From positions 1 to 43,572 of the forward strand of contig JAEUOJ010000082.1 of the NCBI GenBank assembly GCA_016789495.1: a stretch of 43,572 nucleotides of DNA, in the 5' to 3' direction. Source of the DNA: Accumulibacter sp. Lineage in GTDB: Bacteria; Pseudomonadota; Gammaproteobacteria; Burkholderiales; Rhodocyclaceae. The position numbers were made by a program, and so were the translations under genes. Below are positions 1-9,575 of this stretch, piece by piece. The notes under the pieces are model-generated. The model made no database searches. It saw nothing but the letters and a program-made list of their open reading frames with translations, and was not told the DNA's origin. The first letter of the stretch is position 1; the number at the start of each line of letters is the position of its first letter.

Positions 1-1
1 C

Positions 2-77
2 AATGTACATGCCGACAATAAAAGCATATCTCTCATTGTTTGTAAAGCATTATTACCACATGTACATGCCTACATGT
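2..77. repeat. AT-rich edge with direct and inverted repeats
   Basis: The first ~118 bases are strongly AT-rich compared with the GC-rich genes to the right. An 11-base word, ATGTACATGCC, occurs at 3-13 and again at 60-70. The second copy sits in an inverted repeat: ACATGTA at 58-64, six bases, then TACATGT at 71-77. The first copy is a degraded version of the same layout. This could be operator sites, the end of a mobile element, or a remnant; I cannot tell which because the window begins here. The repeats are seen directly; any role is inference. Confidence 0.45.
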
Positions 78-119
78 TTGCTAACTTTATGATTTCTTAC
101 AATTAATCAACGACTTACC

Positions 120-1157
<1,038 letters not shown>

Positions 1158-1949
1158 TTAACGTATTGATTGCAAGCGATTATCTAAAAATCCGTACTTA
1201 CGGAAAACCGTTTGGCCGTCAGCCGACGCGGCATAATCCATGAAACGGCTTGCCAGTTCAGGCGCTTTGGACAGTTTGAGTCGAATGAGCAGCAAGGCTT
1301 GCGGAAGCGCCACTTGTCGATCCAGGTCGATCGCTTCGAGCACGGTGGCGTTTTCTGGAAAATAGGCGGTTGCTCGCCAGTTCAGTACAACGTCGGCTTC
1401 GTTCCGCTTCATCGCCTGGGTAAGCGCTCGAGAGTCAGGGACCACCCCTACCGCTCTGGTGACCACCTGATTGTAAATGCCTATTTTTTCGAGCAAGACT
1501 TGTGTTTCGTTGCCGATACTGCCGTTATCGGGACTGCCGACCATCACCAACAGATCCTTGCGCAACAATTCCCGCAAATCACCGCGCACCTTGCGAGGGT
1601 TGCCTTTTTGTACCACCAATGCCATCTGGTTATATCCCACCAGCACCGGTTGGTCGAACAGGCCTTCGGCCAAGTGCCGATCCCGGTAATCGGGCTTTCC
1701 AGGCAAGTAAAGGTCGCCAACCCCACTTCTCTTCGCACTCTGGAATAAATCCTCGGAGCCACCCTGGGCAATGGTGATCTTCACGTTATGGCGCTGCTCG
1801 AAATTGCGGGCGATTTCGGTGATCGGACGGACCATGGTGATGCCGCAGTAAATGAGCAGCGACTCTGTAACAGCTTGGGCGCAGGCCACGCTGGATACGA
1901 GGGATACCAACAGGAAGAGCAGCGCTCCGCCAAATTTTCTGATGGCCAT
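1158..1949 (-). CDS. Periplasmic substrate-binding protein, ModA-like
   Basis: This is a 263-residue type-2 periplasmic binding protein resembling the molybdate/phosphate-binding ModA/PstS group. It has a signal peptide (hydrophobic stretch at about residues 9-23, AxA-type site near ACAQA). The mature start LLIYCGITMVRPI is the usual first strand of this fold, and a GGSEDL loop and GNPRKV segment follow. I chose the ATG at 1947-1949, preceded by AGGAAG eight bases upstream, over a TTG two codons earlier. No transporter permease or ATPase genes lie nearby. Instead the next gene, with no gap, is a sensor kinase, so it may present a ligand to that sensor rather than feed a transporter (inference). 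The ligand is unknown. Confidence 0.75.
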   Translation of the reverse strand: MAIRKFGGALLFLLVSLVSSVACAQAVTESLLIYCGITMVRPITEIARNFEQRHNVKITIAQGGSEDLFQSAKRSGVGDLYLPGKPDYRDRHLAEGLFDQPVLVGYNQMALVVQKGNPRKVRGDLRELLRKDLLVMVGSPDNGSIGNETQVLLEKIGIYNQVVTRAVGVVPDSRALTQAMKRNEADVVLNWRATAYFPENATVLEAIDLDRQVALPQALLLIRLKLSKAPELASRFMDYAASADGQTVFRKYGFLDNRLQSIR

Positions 1950-2400
1950 TCTCAAGTCTTCCTATGACAGCCTGTGGCAGGGTTGAAGATCAGTGCGTCA
2001 AGAGCGGCACGCTGTGGCCAACGGTAGAATTCAACCAATCTAGGGTAGTCGATTTCAAGGGGATAATCGCGCCCCCATGAACGCGAGCACCGATTTGAAC
2101 GCGACTGGGCGATTCTGATGCATCAATGGATGAAGTCATGCTCACGATGCCCGCCGACGTCTCAAAAAAGCAGACTCGGCACAGGCGGATTCTATGTCAT
2201 TTACCGAATGGCTTGACCAACGTGCCACCGGTCGAGGAGCGCGAGAAACAAGCGGATCTTCTACCGTAAGCACGTTGAACCTCTTGCGCGAATATTGAAC
2301 AGCCTCGTCTGTGTACACTCTAGTCTCTCCAGCTCAGGCGGTGCGGGTGGTTCATCACGAAGTGATCTGACCCAGGCAAACTCGCTTCCTGAGACGGCAT
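1950..2400. other. Gene-poor region upstream of the binding-protein gene
   Basis: No convincing gene is visible. Short open frames on either strand (for example a ~34-codon frame from the ATG at 2194 and a ~48-codon frame from the ATG at 2126) have no recognisable motifs. The part next to 1950 should carry the promoter of the binding-protein/kinase pair on the minus strand, but I could not pick out clear -35/-10 boxes. Confidence 0.4.
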
Positions 2401-2700
2401 GACCGAGTATTCTGCTTGTGATGTCCATCTCTGGTGCGCAGGCTGTTGATGCCGCGAACGTAGAGGCGAAATTACCGGCTGCGGCAACGCGGTCAATCGG
2501 CCCAGTTTCGAGCAGGGTCGTGCTTGCCAGCATGCAACCGATATACCCGGTAGCTGATGAGCAATCCATACTCGGCTCGACCGTCGAATTCTCCTGAAGA
2601 CGCTTGCCGAGACGGTCGGACTGCATGGATCGCCTGGCCATGTCCCCCCGTTGCTTTTTCGCAAAGGCCATATGTTTCACCGGTCAGGCTGTGCGGGGCG
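2400..2700 (-). pseudogene. IS110-family transposase remnant
   Basis: On the minus strand a fragment reads IGCMLASTTLLETGPIDRVA followed by AAGNFAS. This resembles the C-terminal transposase_20 region of IS110-type transposases, where a GIG..LA.TI.LETG..xRF...GNFASYCRC pattern is typical. The expected downstream YCRC and NGNKYL motifs are missing or out of frame, and neighbouring frames carry unrelated peptides. It therefore looks like a frame-shifted, partial remnant of an inserted element. The match is from memory of the family pattern, not from a search. Confidence 0.5.
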
Positions 2701-2890
2701 CGACTGCGCAGCAGTTGCATTGGCTGGTCTAAACGGTGATTGACGGTGTCTGGCGCGATTCGTTCATGGCCATGGCTTGAATAACCAGGCGCGGCGTGCG
2801 CGCCGGTGTCAGGAGCACGCCTATCAGTACGCTGTCAAGAGGCTCTCTTCCGAGTTACAAAAGCGCAGTCCACCCTTTTTGCCATCCGGT
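2701..2890. other. Non-coding scar next to fliR
   Basis: There is no credible gene here. flhB often follows fliR in flagellar operons, but no FlhB-like frame is seen. With the IS110-like remnant just to the left, this region looks like a rearrangement scar. No rho-independent terminator for the fli operon could be recognised. Confidence 0.35.
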
Positions 2891-3670
2891 TCATCGTCGC
2901 ACCCACTCTCCGAGCATCGCCGTCAATCCCTGGTCGAACAACTGTTGCAGCGGACCGCTGAGATGAGCCATTCCAATAGCCAGGGCGGCAAATCCCAAGG
3001 TGATGGTCAGGGGAAAACCGATTGCCATCAAATTGAGCTGCGGTGCGGCGCGGCTGAGCACTGCCATGGCCAGATTGCTGATCAGCAGGGCGACGACAAT
3101 CGGCAACGACAACAGCAAGCCCGAGGAAAAGATCTGCGCCCCGGTGTTGGCCAAGTTCCACCAATTGGCGGCCGCCAGCCGCGGATCGGCCAGCGGCAGA
3201 ACGGTAAAGCTTTGCACCAGTGTGGCGATTATCATCAAATGCCCGTTGATACTCATGAACAGCAATAAAGTCAGCAGGCCGAGCAATTCCGAAATGACTC
3301 CGGTCTGGCCGGCGGAGGTCGGATCGTAGGCGGTGGCGAAACCGAGGCCCATTTGCATGCTGATCAGATTGCCGGCCATGTCCACCGCGGTGAAAACCAG
3401 GCGCATGGAGAACCCCATCCCGATACCGATCAGTACTTGCTGAATGAGGATCAGAAGTCCGGCTCCAGAAGCTGGATCGATGGCCACGGTGGCTGGCAGC
3501 GCCGGAACAATGACCATGGTGATCGCCAGGCCGAAAATCAGCAGGATCCGTTTCGGCAACGCGGGATTGTTGTACGGTGGCGCGATGGCCAGCGTCGCCA
3601 GAATGCGCGCCAGAGGAAAGAAAAAAGCGACGATCCAGGCGTTGATCTCGGCCGTGCTGATGTTGATCAT
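2891..3670 (-). CDS. fliR: Flagellar export gate protein FliR
   Basis: FliR is an inner-membrane component of the flagellar type III export gate, forming the FliP5-Q4-R1 entry complex. The 259-residue product has the family's usual length and several hydrophobic transmembrane stretches. Its start, INISTAEINAWIVAFFFPLA followed by RILA, is typical, and the amphipathic IAPPYNN segment follows the first membrane helix. It starts 65 bases after the fliQ stop and is the last gene of the minus-strand flagellar run. flhB does not follow. Nothing suggests it is broken. Identity is strong from both sequence and gene order. Confidence 0.93.
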   Translation of the reverse strand: MINISTAEINAWIVAFFFPLARILATLAIAPPYNNPALPKRILLIFGLAITMVIVPALPATVAIDPASGAGLLILIQQVLIGIGMGFSMRLVFTAVDMAGNLISMQMGLGFATAYDPTSAGQTGVISELLGLLTLLLFMSINGHLMIIATLVQSFTVLPLADPRLAAANWWNLANTGAQIFSSGLLLSLPIVVALLISNLAMAVLSRAAPQLNLMAIGFPLTITLGFAALAIGMAHLSGPLQQLFDQGLTAMLGEWVRR

Positions 3671-3735
3671 CGCCGTTTCAGGGCGGGTGGATCACTGCGC
3701 GGATGACCCGCTGTCGAAAATTTCTTCTTCACCCC

Positions 3736-4005
3736 TCAGCCGATCAGCAGCGGGATACTCTCGAACAAGCGACGGATATAGTCGACCATCAGTTGCAACA
3801 TCCACGGACCGGCGAGCAGCAGGATCAGCAGCATGCCGACCAGTTTGGGAATGAACGACAGAGTCTGTTCGTTGATTTGTGTCGCCGCCTGGAAAACGCT
3901 GACGATCAGGCCGATGACCAGCGCGGCGAGCAACAGCGGCGCCGACAGCAGCAAAGTCATTTCGACGGCTTGCCGTCCGATGTCCATCACCAATTCGGGG
4001 GTCAT
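3736..4005 (-). CDS. fliQ: Flagellar export gate protein FliQ
   Basis: FliQ is a small inner-membrane subunit of the flagellar export gate. The 89-residue product begins [20 protein letters not shown] and has two hydrophobic helices (about residues 16-38 and 53-75) around the conserved [13 protein letters not shown] loop. This is the standard FliQ layout and length. The ATG at 4003-4005 overlaps the fliP stop by four bases (ATGA), implying translational coupling. The same frame is open far upstream, but that part is the out-of-frame shadow of fliP. fliR follows after 65 bases. Confidence 0.93.
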   Translation of the reverse strand: MTPELVMDIGRQAVEMTLLLSAPLLLAALVIGLIVSVFQAATQINEQTLSFIPKLVGMLLILLLAGPWMLQLMVDYIRRLFESIPLLIG

Positions 4006-4751
4006 CGGGCGAAGCTCGCGACCAGGGAGCCGAGCAACAGATGCCAGCCGTCGACCAGGACGAACAACATCAGTTTGAACGGCAGCGAGACCATGACCGG
4101 CGACATCATCATCATCCCCATCGACATCAGCACGCTGGCGACAACCATGTCCACGATCAGGAAGGGGATGAAGATGATGAAGCCGATCTGAAAGGCCGTT
4201 TTCAGTTCGCTGGTCACGAAAGCGGGAATCAACAGCCGCATCGGAATGTCGTCGGAGGTCTGGAATTTCGGTGCGTTGGCCAGCTTGGCGAACAAGGCGA
4301 TGTCGGCTTCGCGGGTCTGTTTGAGCATGAATTTGCGCAGCGGTACCGCGCCGCGTTCGATGGCCTGCGGAAAGGTGATCCGGCTTTCCGACAGCGGCAG
4401 GTAGGCCTCGCTGTACACGGTATCGAGCACGGGCGACATGACGAAAAAAGTGAGAAACAGCGACAGGCCGATCAGGACTTGATTGGGCGGCGCGGTTTGG
4501 GTGCCAAGCGCGTGACGAAGCAGCGACAGGACGATGATGATCCGAGTGAAGCTGCTCATCATCAGCAGCGCCGCTGGAATGAAGGTCAGCGCGGTGAGGG
4601 TCAGCAGCGTCTGGATCGACAGCGTGTAGTTCTGGCTGCCGTTGGCACCGGGCGTGCTGGTGACCATCGGTAGTCCGCCGGCCTGAGCCCATACGACGGC
4701 TGGCAAGAGCACGAGCAGCAACGGGAGGATGGCGAACCTAATGACCTTCAT
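4002..4751 (-). CDS. fliP: Flagellar export gate protein FliP
   Basis: FliP builds most of the export-gate channel. The 249-residue product has a cleavable signal peptide ([20 protein letters not shown], ending WAQA), which is characteristic of FliP. It is followed by the conserved [20 protein letters not shown] helix, a periplasmic domain with [10 protein letters not shown], and the C-terminal [19 protein letters not shown] helix. I chose the ATG at 4749-4751 because it gives a proper signal peptide; an upstream in-frame ATG would add 21 unlikely residues. It overlaps the fliO end by 14 bases and the fliQ start by four. Confidence 0.94.
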   Translation of the reverse strand: MKVIRFAILPLLLVLLPAVVWAQAGGLPMVTSTPGANGSQNYTLSIQTLLTLTALTFIPAALLMMSSFTRIIIVLSLLRHALGTQTAPPNQVLIGLSLFLTFFVMSPVLDTVYSEAYLPLSESRITFPQAIERGAVPLRKFMLKQTREADIALFAKLANAPKFQTSDDIPMRLLIPAFVTSELKTAFQIGFIIFIPFLIVDMVVASVLMSMGMMMMSPVMVSLPFKLMLFVLVDGWHLLLGSLVASFAR

Positions 4752-5223
4752 TGTTCCGTTCGCCGATCCGCTTAAGCCATTGCACGAACTGTTTGTCGTC
4801 GGTTTCGCCATCACTCAGCTTACCCTTGGGCAAGGTATGCAGAGTTTGCATCCGCCCCGCCGTCAACCCGACGACCAACCAGGTGTCGCCGATCTCGAGC
4901 AGCACGATCCGCTCGCGTGGGCCAAGCAGCAGGCTGCCGACGACCCGCAACGGTCCATTGCCGCCGAAAACGCGTCCGCCGTTGACTTTGCGCACCAGAT
5001 AGGCGGCGGCGAAGATCAGTCCGACGACCAGTGCCAGGCTGAACACCGTCTGCAGCAGAACGCCGACGGACACTCCGGGCGCGTCGGCGGCGGAGGTCTG
5101 GGCGAAAGCCACGCCGGCGTACAGCGCCAGCGGCAAGCCATGGACGACCCCGGCGGCGGCCCGCCGGCCGGCGAACGGTGGGATCGATCGGTGATCAGTC
5201 ACAGGTCGGTTTGGGCCGTTCAT
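4738..5223 (-). CDS. fliO: Flagellar biosynthesis protein FliO
   Basis: FliO is a bitopic membrane protein that helps assemble the FliP ring. The 161-residue product has a hydrophobic N-terminal segment, a main transmembrane helix at about residues 55-76 ([20 protein letters not shown]) and a cytoplasmic beta-rich domain with [20 protein letters not shown], the usual FliO signature. The first ~30 residues are poorly conserved, so the true start could be somewhat downstream. It lies between fliN and fliP as in other proteobacteria, with a 14-base overlap into fliP. Confidence 0.88.
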   Translation of the reverse strand: MNGPNRPVTDHRSIPPFAGRRAAAGVVHGLPLALYAGVAFAQTSAADAPGVSVGVLLQTVFSLALVVGLIFAAAYLVRKVNGGRVFGGNGPLRVVGSLLLGPRERIVLLEIGDTWLVVGLTAGRMQTLHTLPKGKLSDGETDDKQFVQWLKRIGERNNEGH

Positions 5224-5244
5224 CGGAGACGGTCACCTGGGCGA

Positions 5245-5682
5245 TCAATGGCCCAAGCGGCGCGCGCGCTCGGACGGGGTGATGATGTCGGTCAGCCGGA
5301 TGCCGAACTTGTCGTTGACCACCACCACTTCGCCTTGAGCGATCAAGGTGCCATTGACAAAGACGTTGAGCGGTTCGCCAGCCAGCGCGTCCAGTTCGAC
5401 GATCGAGCCGTGTGCCAACTGCAGCAGGTTGCGGATGGTGATTCGGGTGCGGCCGAGTTCGACCGAGATTTGCACCGGAATGTCCAGGATCATGTCGAGA
5501 TCCTGGGTCGGCGCGCTGGGACGGGGCGTTTGATCGAAACTGGGGAAGATGTTGGCCGCTTGTGCCTGACTGGCCGGCGTCGACTCAGCCAACGCCTGTT
5601 CCGCCATTGCCGCTGCCCAATCGTCGTCGCCGATGCCGGCATCCTCCATCACCAGGTCATCCGTCTCGTCGCTGTCAGCCAT
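5245..5682 (-). CDS. fliN: Flagellar switch protein FliN
   Basis: FliN forms the base of the cytoplasmic C-ring, controls rotation switching with FliM and FliG, and docks the export ATPase complex through FliH. The 145-residue product has an acidic, low-complexity N-terminus (about residues 1-60) and a C-terminal SpoA domain. The domain runs from DMILDIPVQISVELGRTRIT through LDALAGEPLNVFVNG to NDKFGIRLTDIITP, which is classic FliN. It overlaps the fliM stop by eight bases and is followed by fliO after a short gap. Confidence 0.94.
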   Translation of the reverse strand: MADSDETDDLVMEDAGIGDDDWAAAMAEQALAESTPASQAQAANIFPSFDQTPRPSAPTQDLDMILDIPVQISVELGRTRITIRNLLQLAHGSIVELDALAGEPLNVFVNGTLIAQGEVVVVNDKFGIRLTDIITPSERARRLGH

Positions 5683-6682
5683 TCACAGTTTCTCCCAAAG
5701 TCGTTTCCAGTTCGTCGACAGCCAGGAAACGCTCGATTTTGAGCGCGTATTGCTTGCCTTGCGTACCGTAGCGGCCCTCCATGACCGGCACGTCATCGAC
5801 CATCGCCACGACGATTTCGGGGATGTCGAGAGGGATGAAATCACCGACTTTCATTGCCAGAATCTGGCGCAGGCTGACCGTGGTCTGCGCCAGCCGAACG
5901 GTCATTTCGACCTCGGCGTTTTTCAACTGCCGACGCAACATAACGATCCAGCGACGGTCGGTCGACAATTGATCGCTCTGCATGGCGCTATAGAGCAGGT
6001 CCCGTATCGGTTCGATCATCGAATAGGGGAAGCAAATGTGCATGTCGGCGCTGGCGCCACCGAATTCGAGGGTGAAGGCAGTCGAAATGACGATTTCGGA
6101 AGGGGTGGCGATATTGGCGAACTGCGAGTTCATCTCCGAGCGAATGTACTCGAAGTTCAGGTCATAAACCGGTTTCCAGGAACGAGTGTATTCGGTGAAC
6201 ACCACATTGAGGATACCGCGGATGATCCGCTGCTCCGTCGGCGTGAAATCGCGGCCTTCGACGCGGGTGTGGAAACGTCCATCGCCGCCGAACATGTTGT
6301 CGACCACCAGAAACACCAGGCTCGGATCGAGAACGAAGAGGGCCGTGCCGCGCAAAGGCTTGGCAAGCACCAGATTCAAATTGGTCGGCACCACTAGGTT
6401 GCGGGTGAATTCGCTGTATTTCTGCACCCGGATCGCACCAACCGAGATTTCGGCGCTGCGATGCATGTAGTTGAACAAACCGATGCGTAGGTAACGAGCG
6501 AAACGTTCATTGACCAGCTCTAGTGTCGGCATCCGCCCCCGGACAATCCTTTCCTGGGTCCCGAGGTTGTACGGACGCGGACCGCTGCCGTGCTCTTCGT
6601 TCTGTTCGATGTCCTCCGCTTCGCCGGTGACACCCTTGAGCAGGGCGTCAACTTCGTCTTGCGAAAGAAAATCCGAACTCAT
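5675..6682 (-). CDS. fliM: Flagellar switch protein FliM
   Basis: FliM is the C-ring subunit that binds phosphorylated CheY. The 335-residue product starts with the CheY-P-binding peptide (residues 5-16, FLSQDEVDALLK). A CheC-like middle domain follows, with the LRIGLFNYMHRSAEI and NMFGGDGRF segments, and then a C-terminal SpoA domain (VRLAQTTVSLRQILAMKVGD). Length and order are canonical. It starts six bases after the fliL stop and overlaps fliN. Confidence 0.95.
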   Translation of the reverse strand: MSSDFLSQDEVDALLKGVTGEAEDIEQNEEHGSGPRPYNLGTQERIVRGRMPTLELVNERFARYLRIGLFNYMHRSAEISVGAIRVQKYSEFTRNLVVPTNLNLVLAKPLRGTALFVLDPSLVFLVVDNMFGGDGRFHTRVEGRDFTPTEQRIIRGILNVVFTEYTRSWKPVYDLNFEYIRSEMNSQFANIATPSEIVISTAFTLEFGGASADMHICFPYSMIEPIRDLLYSAMQSDQLSTDRRWIVMLRRQLKNAEVEMTVRLAQTTVSLRQILAMKVGDFIPLDIPEIVVAMVDDVPVMEGRYGTQGKQYALKIERFLAVDELETTLGETVNG

Positions 6683-6688
6683 CGCCGT

Positions 6689-7246
6689 TTACTGAATGAT
6701 GAAGGAGGTGAATAACACTTCCTTGATCGGGTAGTCGCGTTTCTTGCCTTTGCCGGTTGGGTCGAGAACGCCGTTGATCTGCTCGCGAATTTCTTCGGCC
6801 AACTTTGCCTTGCCTTCCTTGGAGATCAGTTCGGAGGCTTTTTTGCTCGACAGGATCATCGTAAGATCATTACGCAGCTTGGGCATGTATTGCTTGAGTT
6901 GATCGCCGGAATGCAGGTCGTCAACTTCGACCGAAAGGATGAGTTGCAAGAACTGGTCGCCGCTTTCAGGGACCAGATTGACGGTAAACGGATCGAAGGC
7001 GACGTAAACCGGCGGGGTCTCTTTCTCGGCCTTCTTCTTCTTGGTCGGCTTGGGCTTTTCGACCGGGGCTTCGCCGTCTTCTTCGCTATGCTCGGCGTTT
7101 CCCTTCATTAGGAAAGTCACCGCGGTGCCGCCGAGACCGAGTAACAGCACGACGGCGGCGATGATGATGATCAGCAGTTTCTTGCTGCTTTTCGCAGGTG
7201 GCGCGGCAGCGGCGCTATCCGCGGCGGGCTTTGCTTCCTTGGCCAT
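6689..7246 (-). CDS. fliL: Flagellar basal body-associated protein FliL
   Basis: FliL is a single-pass membrane protein surrounding the stator units and modulating motor torque. The 185-residue product has a short cytoplasmic tail and one transmembrane helix at about residues 24-46 (LLIIIIAAVVLLLGLGGTAV). A Glu/Lys-rich linker then leads to a periplasmic stomatin-like domain with YVAFDPFTVNLVPESGDQFL. A good GGAGAG ribosome site precedes the ATG. It heads fliL-M-N-O-P-Q-R and is separated from fliK by 73 bases containing a GC-rich hairpin. Confidence 0.92.
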   Translation of the reverse strand: MAKEAKPAADSAAAAPPAKSSKKLLIIIIAAVVLLLGLGGTAVTFLMKGNAEHSEEDGEAPVEKPKPTKKKKAEKETPPVYVAFDPFTVNLVPESGDQFLQLILSVEVDDLHSGDQLKQYMPKLRNDLTMILSSKKASELISKEGKAKLAEEIREQINGVLDPTGKGKKRDYPIKEVLFTSFIIQ

Positions 7247-7279
7247 TCAGCAACGTCTCTCCATTGAATTTCCAGTGCC

Positions 7280-7294
7280 CCCGGCCTAGCCGGG
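7280..7294 (-). other. GC-rich hairpin between fliK and fliL
   Basis: A perfect six-base-pair stem (CCCGGC at 7280-7285, GCCGGG at 7289-7294) with a three-base loop lies 26 bases past the fliK stop. No run of T follows in the direction of transcription, so it is not a standard terminator. It may pause transcription or protect mRNA ends between the fliK and fliL parts of the run. Confidence 0.35.
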
Positions 7295-7319
7295 CAGCGC
7301 GGAGCTCGGCTTGGCGAGG

Positions 7320-8867
7320 TCAGGCGAAGGTATCGACCCGTCCGCCACCGTTGCGTCCCATCAAGCCGGAGGCCGATGGGACGCCCGTTATTAAATCGAC
7401 ACTTAGTATAGCCTTATCAGCCATTCCACGGGGTGTGCGTGGCGGTTGTTGTCGCCCTTCGGGGGATTGTCGGAATGATTCGCTGCCGACGCTGACGTGA
7501 CCGAGATCGATCCCCGCTTGCGCGAACATCTCGCGCAAGCGCGGCAACGAGCTTTCGAGCGAGTTGCGCACATCGGCGTCGGCGGCAACGAAGGCGGCGG
7601 TAGCGCTGCTGTCCGGATTCAGGTTGACTGTAATTTCGATCGCCCCGAGATGAGGCGGGTTGAGCGTGAGATGTGCTTGCTGATGGTCGTTGCCGGCCAG
7701 CCACAGCACCTTCTGACCGAATTCAGCATGCCAGCCCGAATCGTGGAACGGGGTCGACAGATCTTGCGTCATCGCCGTCGTGCCAGCGTGCCAGGGTTGA
7801 TTGGACGCCGTGGCGAGGGGAATGGCGCCTTGGCTGCTGGAGAAGGGTGGCGGGAACGGGTTGTCGGCAAGCGCCGTAGCGACGACCTGGCTTGCTCCGG
7901 CCATTTCGTCTGCTTGACCTCGGTCGGGTGCCAGGTGCGACTGGCGTGCTTTTTCAAGCGTTTCGGCAATTCTTGCCGGTAGCTGTAAATCGGCGGCAGA
8001 AACTGCGTCCGTCTGCCGGTCGTTCATCTGGCTCGAATCGATGGGCTTTTCGGCGGGTGCATCCGAGCCGACGGCGAATGTTGCCGACGGAATGGCGGCT
8101 TGACCGGCCGCGCCGGCCATTGATCCCGCAGTGCTGGCGTTCGGCAGATTGAACGTTACCCCGGTGTCGTCGGTTTCGACGATAGGTGATTGGCCGGTGA
8201 CTCGCGGCGTACCGAATGGGACAGGCATCACCGGGGCAGCCGCGATGAATTTCCCGATTGGCGAACCGCTGCCTGACAGCGGCGAAGTTTGCCCGTCCCC
8301 AAGACCCACCTGAAATGCACGACCTTGCTCGGTCAGAGCTGGCGCCGGCATCGTCGGGGAGGATGTCAAGGCCGCAACGGTTGCGGCTGGCGAGTGTGGA
8401 TTCTCCGAAAACGAAGCAATAGCATCGGGCGGAGGGCGATTTCCGGGGGCAGCCGTGTCGGATCGGCCGGAAAGCCCCACGGAGGAGGCTGGTTGTTCGA
8501 CAAACGACACGCCGCGCCCATAGGTCGACAGCTCCGCATTCGCCGTTGCCTCGCCCGCCGGCAGAGCAGTGGCGACGAGGACGATCGGATCAGAACTGGT
8601 CACCGGAACCGGTGGTGTGGCGGCGGTGCCGAGACCGGATGGCGGAATGTCCAAACCGGGTTCATCGGCCGACGAGGGATGTTTGTTCTCGGAGCCGACG
8701 TCGGCGGTCGATTCCGACGGTTTGGCAGCCACGGCCAGACCCAGTAAGACACTGGCGAAATTGAGGCCGCTGCCGTCTGTCGAAGAATTTCCGACATCGG
8801 CATCGGCGTCGACGGCGTTCGCCCGACCAGATGGCTGCGGCCGTCCAGAAACGAGGTGAATGGTCAT
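7320..8867 (-). CDS. fliK: Flagellar hook-length control protein FliK
   Basis: FliK is exported during hook assembly, measures hook length and triggers the substrate switch to filament proteins. The 515-residue product has a long Pro/Ala/Ser-rich, low-complexity N-terminal ruler region. Its C-terminal hook-length domain (about residues 390-480) contains LNPPHLGAIEITVNL and LPRLREMFAQAGIDLGHVSV, which fits the Flg_hook family. The variable N-terminus is normal for FliK. A sigma54-like promoter lies just upstream (8904-8919), so fliK may begin its own transcript. Confidence 0.9.
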   Translation of the reverse strand: MTIHLVSGRPQPSGRANAVDADADVGNSSTDGSGLNFASVLLGLAVAAKPSESTADVGSENKHPSSADEPGLDIPPSGLGTAATPPVPVTSSDPIVLVATALPAGEATANAELSTYGRGVSFVEQPASSVGLSGRSDTAAPGNRPPPDAIASFSENPHSPAATVAALTSSPTMPAPALTEQGRAFQVGLGDGQTSPLSGSGSPIGKFIAAAPVMPVPFGTPRVTGQSPIVETDDTGVTFNLPNASTAGSMAGAAGQAAIPSATFAVGSDAPAEKPIDSSQMNDRQTDAVSAADLQLPARIAETLEKARQSHLAPDRGQADEMAGASQVVATALADNPFPPPFSSSQGAIPLATASNQPWHAGTTAMTQDLSTPFHDSGWHAEFGQKVLWLAGNDHQQAHLTLNPPHLGAIEITVNLNPDSSATAAFVAADADVRNSLESSLPRLREMFAQAGIDLGHVSVGSESFRQSPEGRQQPPRTPRGMADKAILSVDLITGVPSASGLMGRNGGGRVDTFA

Positions 8868-8903
8868 TATTTATGCTCGTGAACGACAGATCGTCACCCA
8901 TGA

Positions 8904-8919
8904 AGCAAATTCAATGCCT
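8904..8919 (-). promoter_or_regulatory. Candidate sigma54 promoter for fliK
   Basis: On the minus strand the sequence reads AGGCATTGAATTTGCT. It has the GG (8917-8918) and GC (8905-8906) pairs twelve bases apart, as required for -24/-12 recognition. The -12 part (TTTGCT) is perfect; the -24 part is AGGCAT instead of TGGCAC. The predicted start would lie about 25 bases upstream of the fliK ATG. The presence of the sigma54 activator FleR in the same locus supports it. Confidence 0.5.
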
Positions 8920-9075
8920 GCCGGGAACCTGTCCGACCAGAGCAATCGTCCCGAGCCGGCTGTCAGAGCGTGGGCAGATATCACGATTTCGACCCGCGTG
9001 ACGAAAAATCAAGGAAAAATGGATCGCTCTTCCCTCTGGGGCGGTAGATCCGTTGTCAGCCCGCCCACCCAAGAA

Positions 9076-9522
9076 TCAATGTGCCGGCTCATCGTCGCTG
9101 CGGCGCGCGGCAAACGCGTCCTGTTCCTTTTGCTCCTGTTTCAATTCGAGGCGGGCTTCGCTGGCTCGATGGCGTTCGGCCAGCGCGTCAATCGCCTTCA
9201 ACTTGCTGTGCTGTCGGCGCCATTCGGCTTGACCGGCCGCGGTGTGGGTTTTTTGCAAGCCGAGCGCCTGCTGCTGCTGCTCGATCGCCTCGTCCAGGCG
9301 ATCGAGGAAGTCCTGGTAGTTTCGCCAGTCGGCCGGCCGCAAGCCATTTTGCGCGGCGGCGCGGAAGCGGGCGAAATATTCGTCGCGGTAGTGTTGCAAC
9401 ATCGCCAATTTACGCTGCGCGTCTTCTTCGGCGGCCAACAGTTTCGCCAACTGTCGCGTCGCCTCGTCGGTGCGAGACTGCATCAGTTCGAGAACGGTCT
9501 GCAGCGAGAAGGGTTTGGCCAT
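9076..9522 (-). CDS. fliJ: Flagellar export chaperone FliJ
   Basis: FliJ is the coiled-coil stalk protein of the flagellar export ATPase complex, sitting in the FliI hexamer and contacting FlhA. The 148-residue product is almost entirely predicted helix. The start MAKPFSLQTVLELMQSRTDE and the central QHYRDEYFARF segment are typical FliJ, and the rest is charged coiled coil rich in Glu, Gln, Arg and Lys. It lies 53 bases downstream of fliI, its partner. About 208 bases separate it from fliK, and that gap carries the fliK sigma54-like site. Confidence 0.87.
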   Translation of the reverse strand: MAKPFSLQTVLELMQSRTDEATRQLAKLLAAEEDAQRKLAMLQHYRDEYFARFRAAAQNGLRPADWRNYQDFLDRLDEAIEQQQQALGLQKTHTAAGQAEWRRQHSKLKAIDALAERHRASEARLELKQEQKEQDAFAARRSDDEPAH

Positions 9523-9575
9523 CGGATGGGAAGGATCGATACGTCAGCAAACGGTCGCCACGCAACCGCTCAGCC

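Noticed and set aside
4006-4692. Upstream extension of the fliQ frame (to 318 residues)
   Set aside because: This part is an out-of-frame reading of fliP with low-complexity His/Arg/Asp peptide; fliQ begins at 4005.
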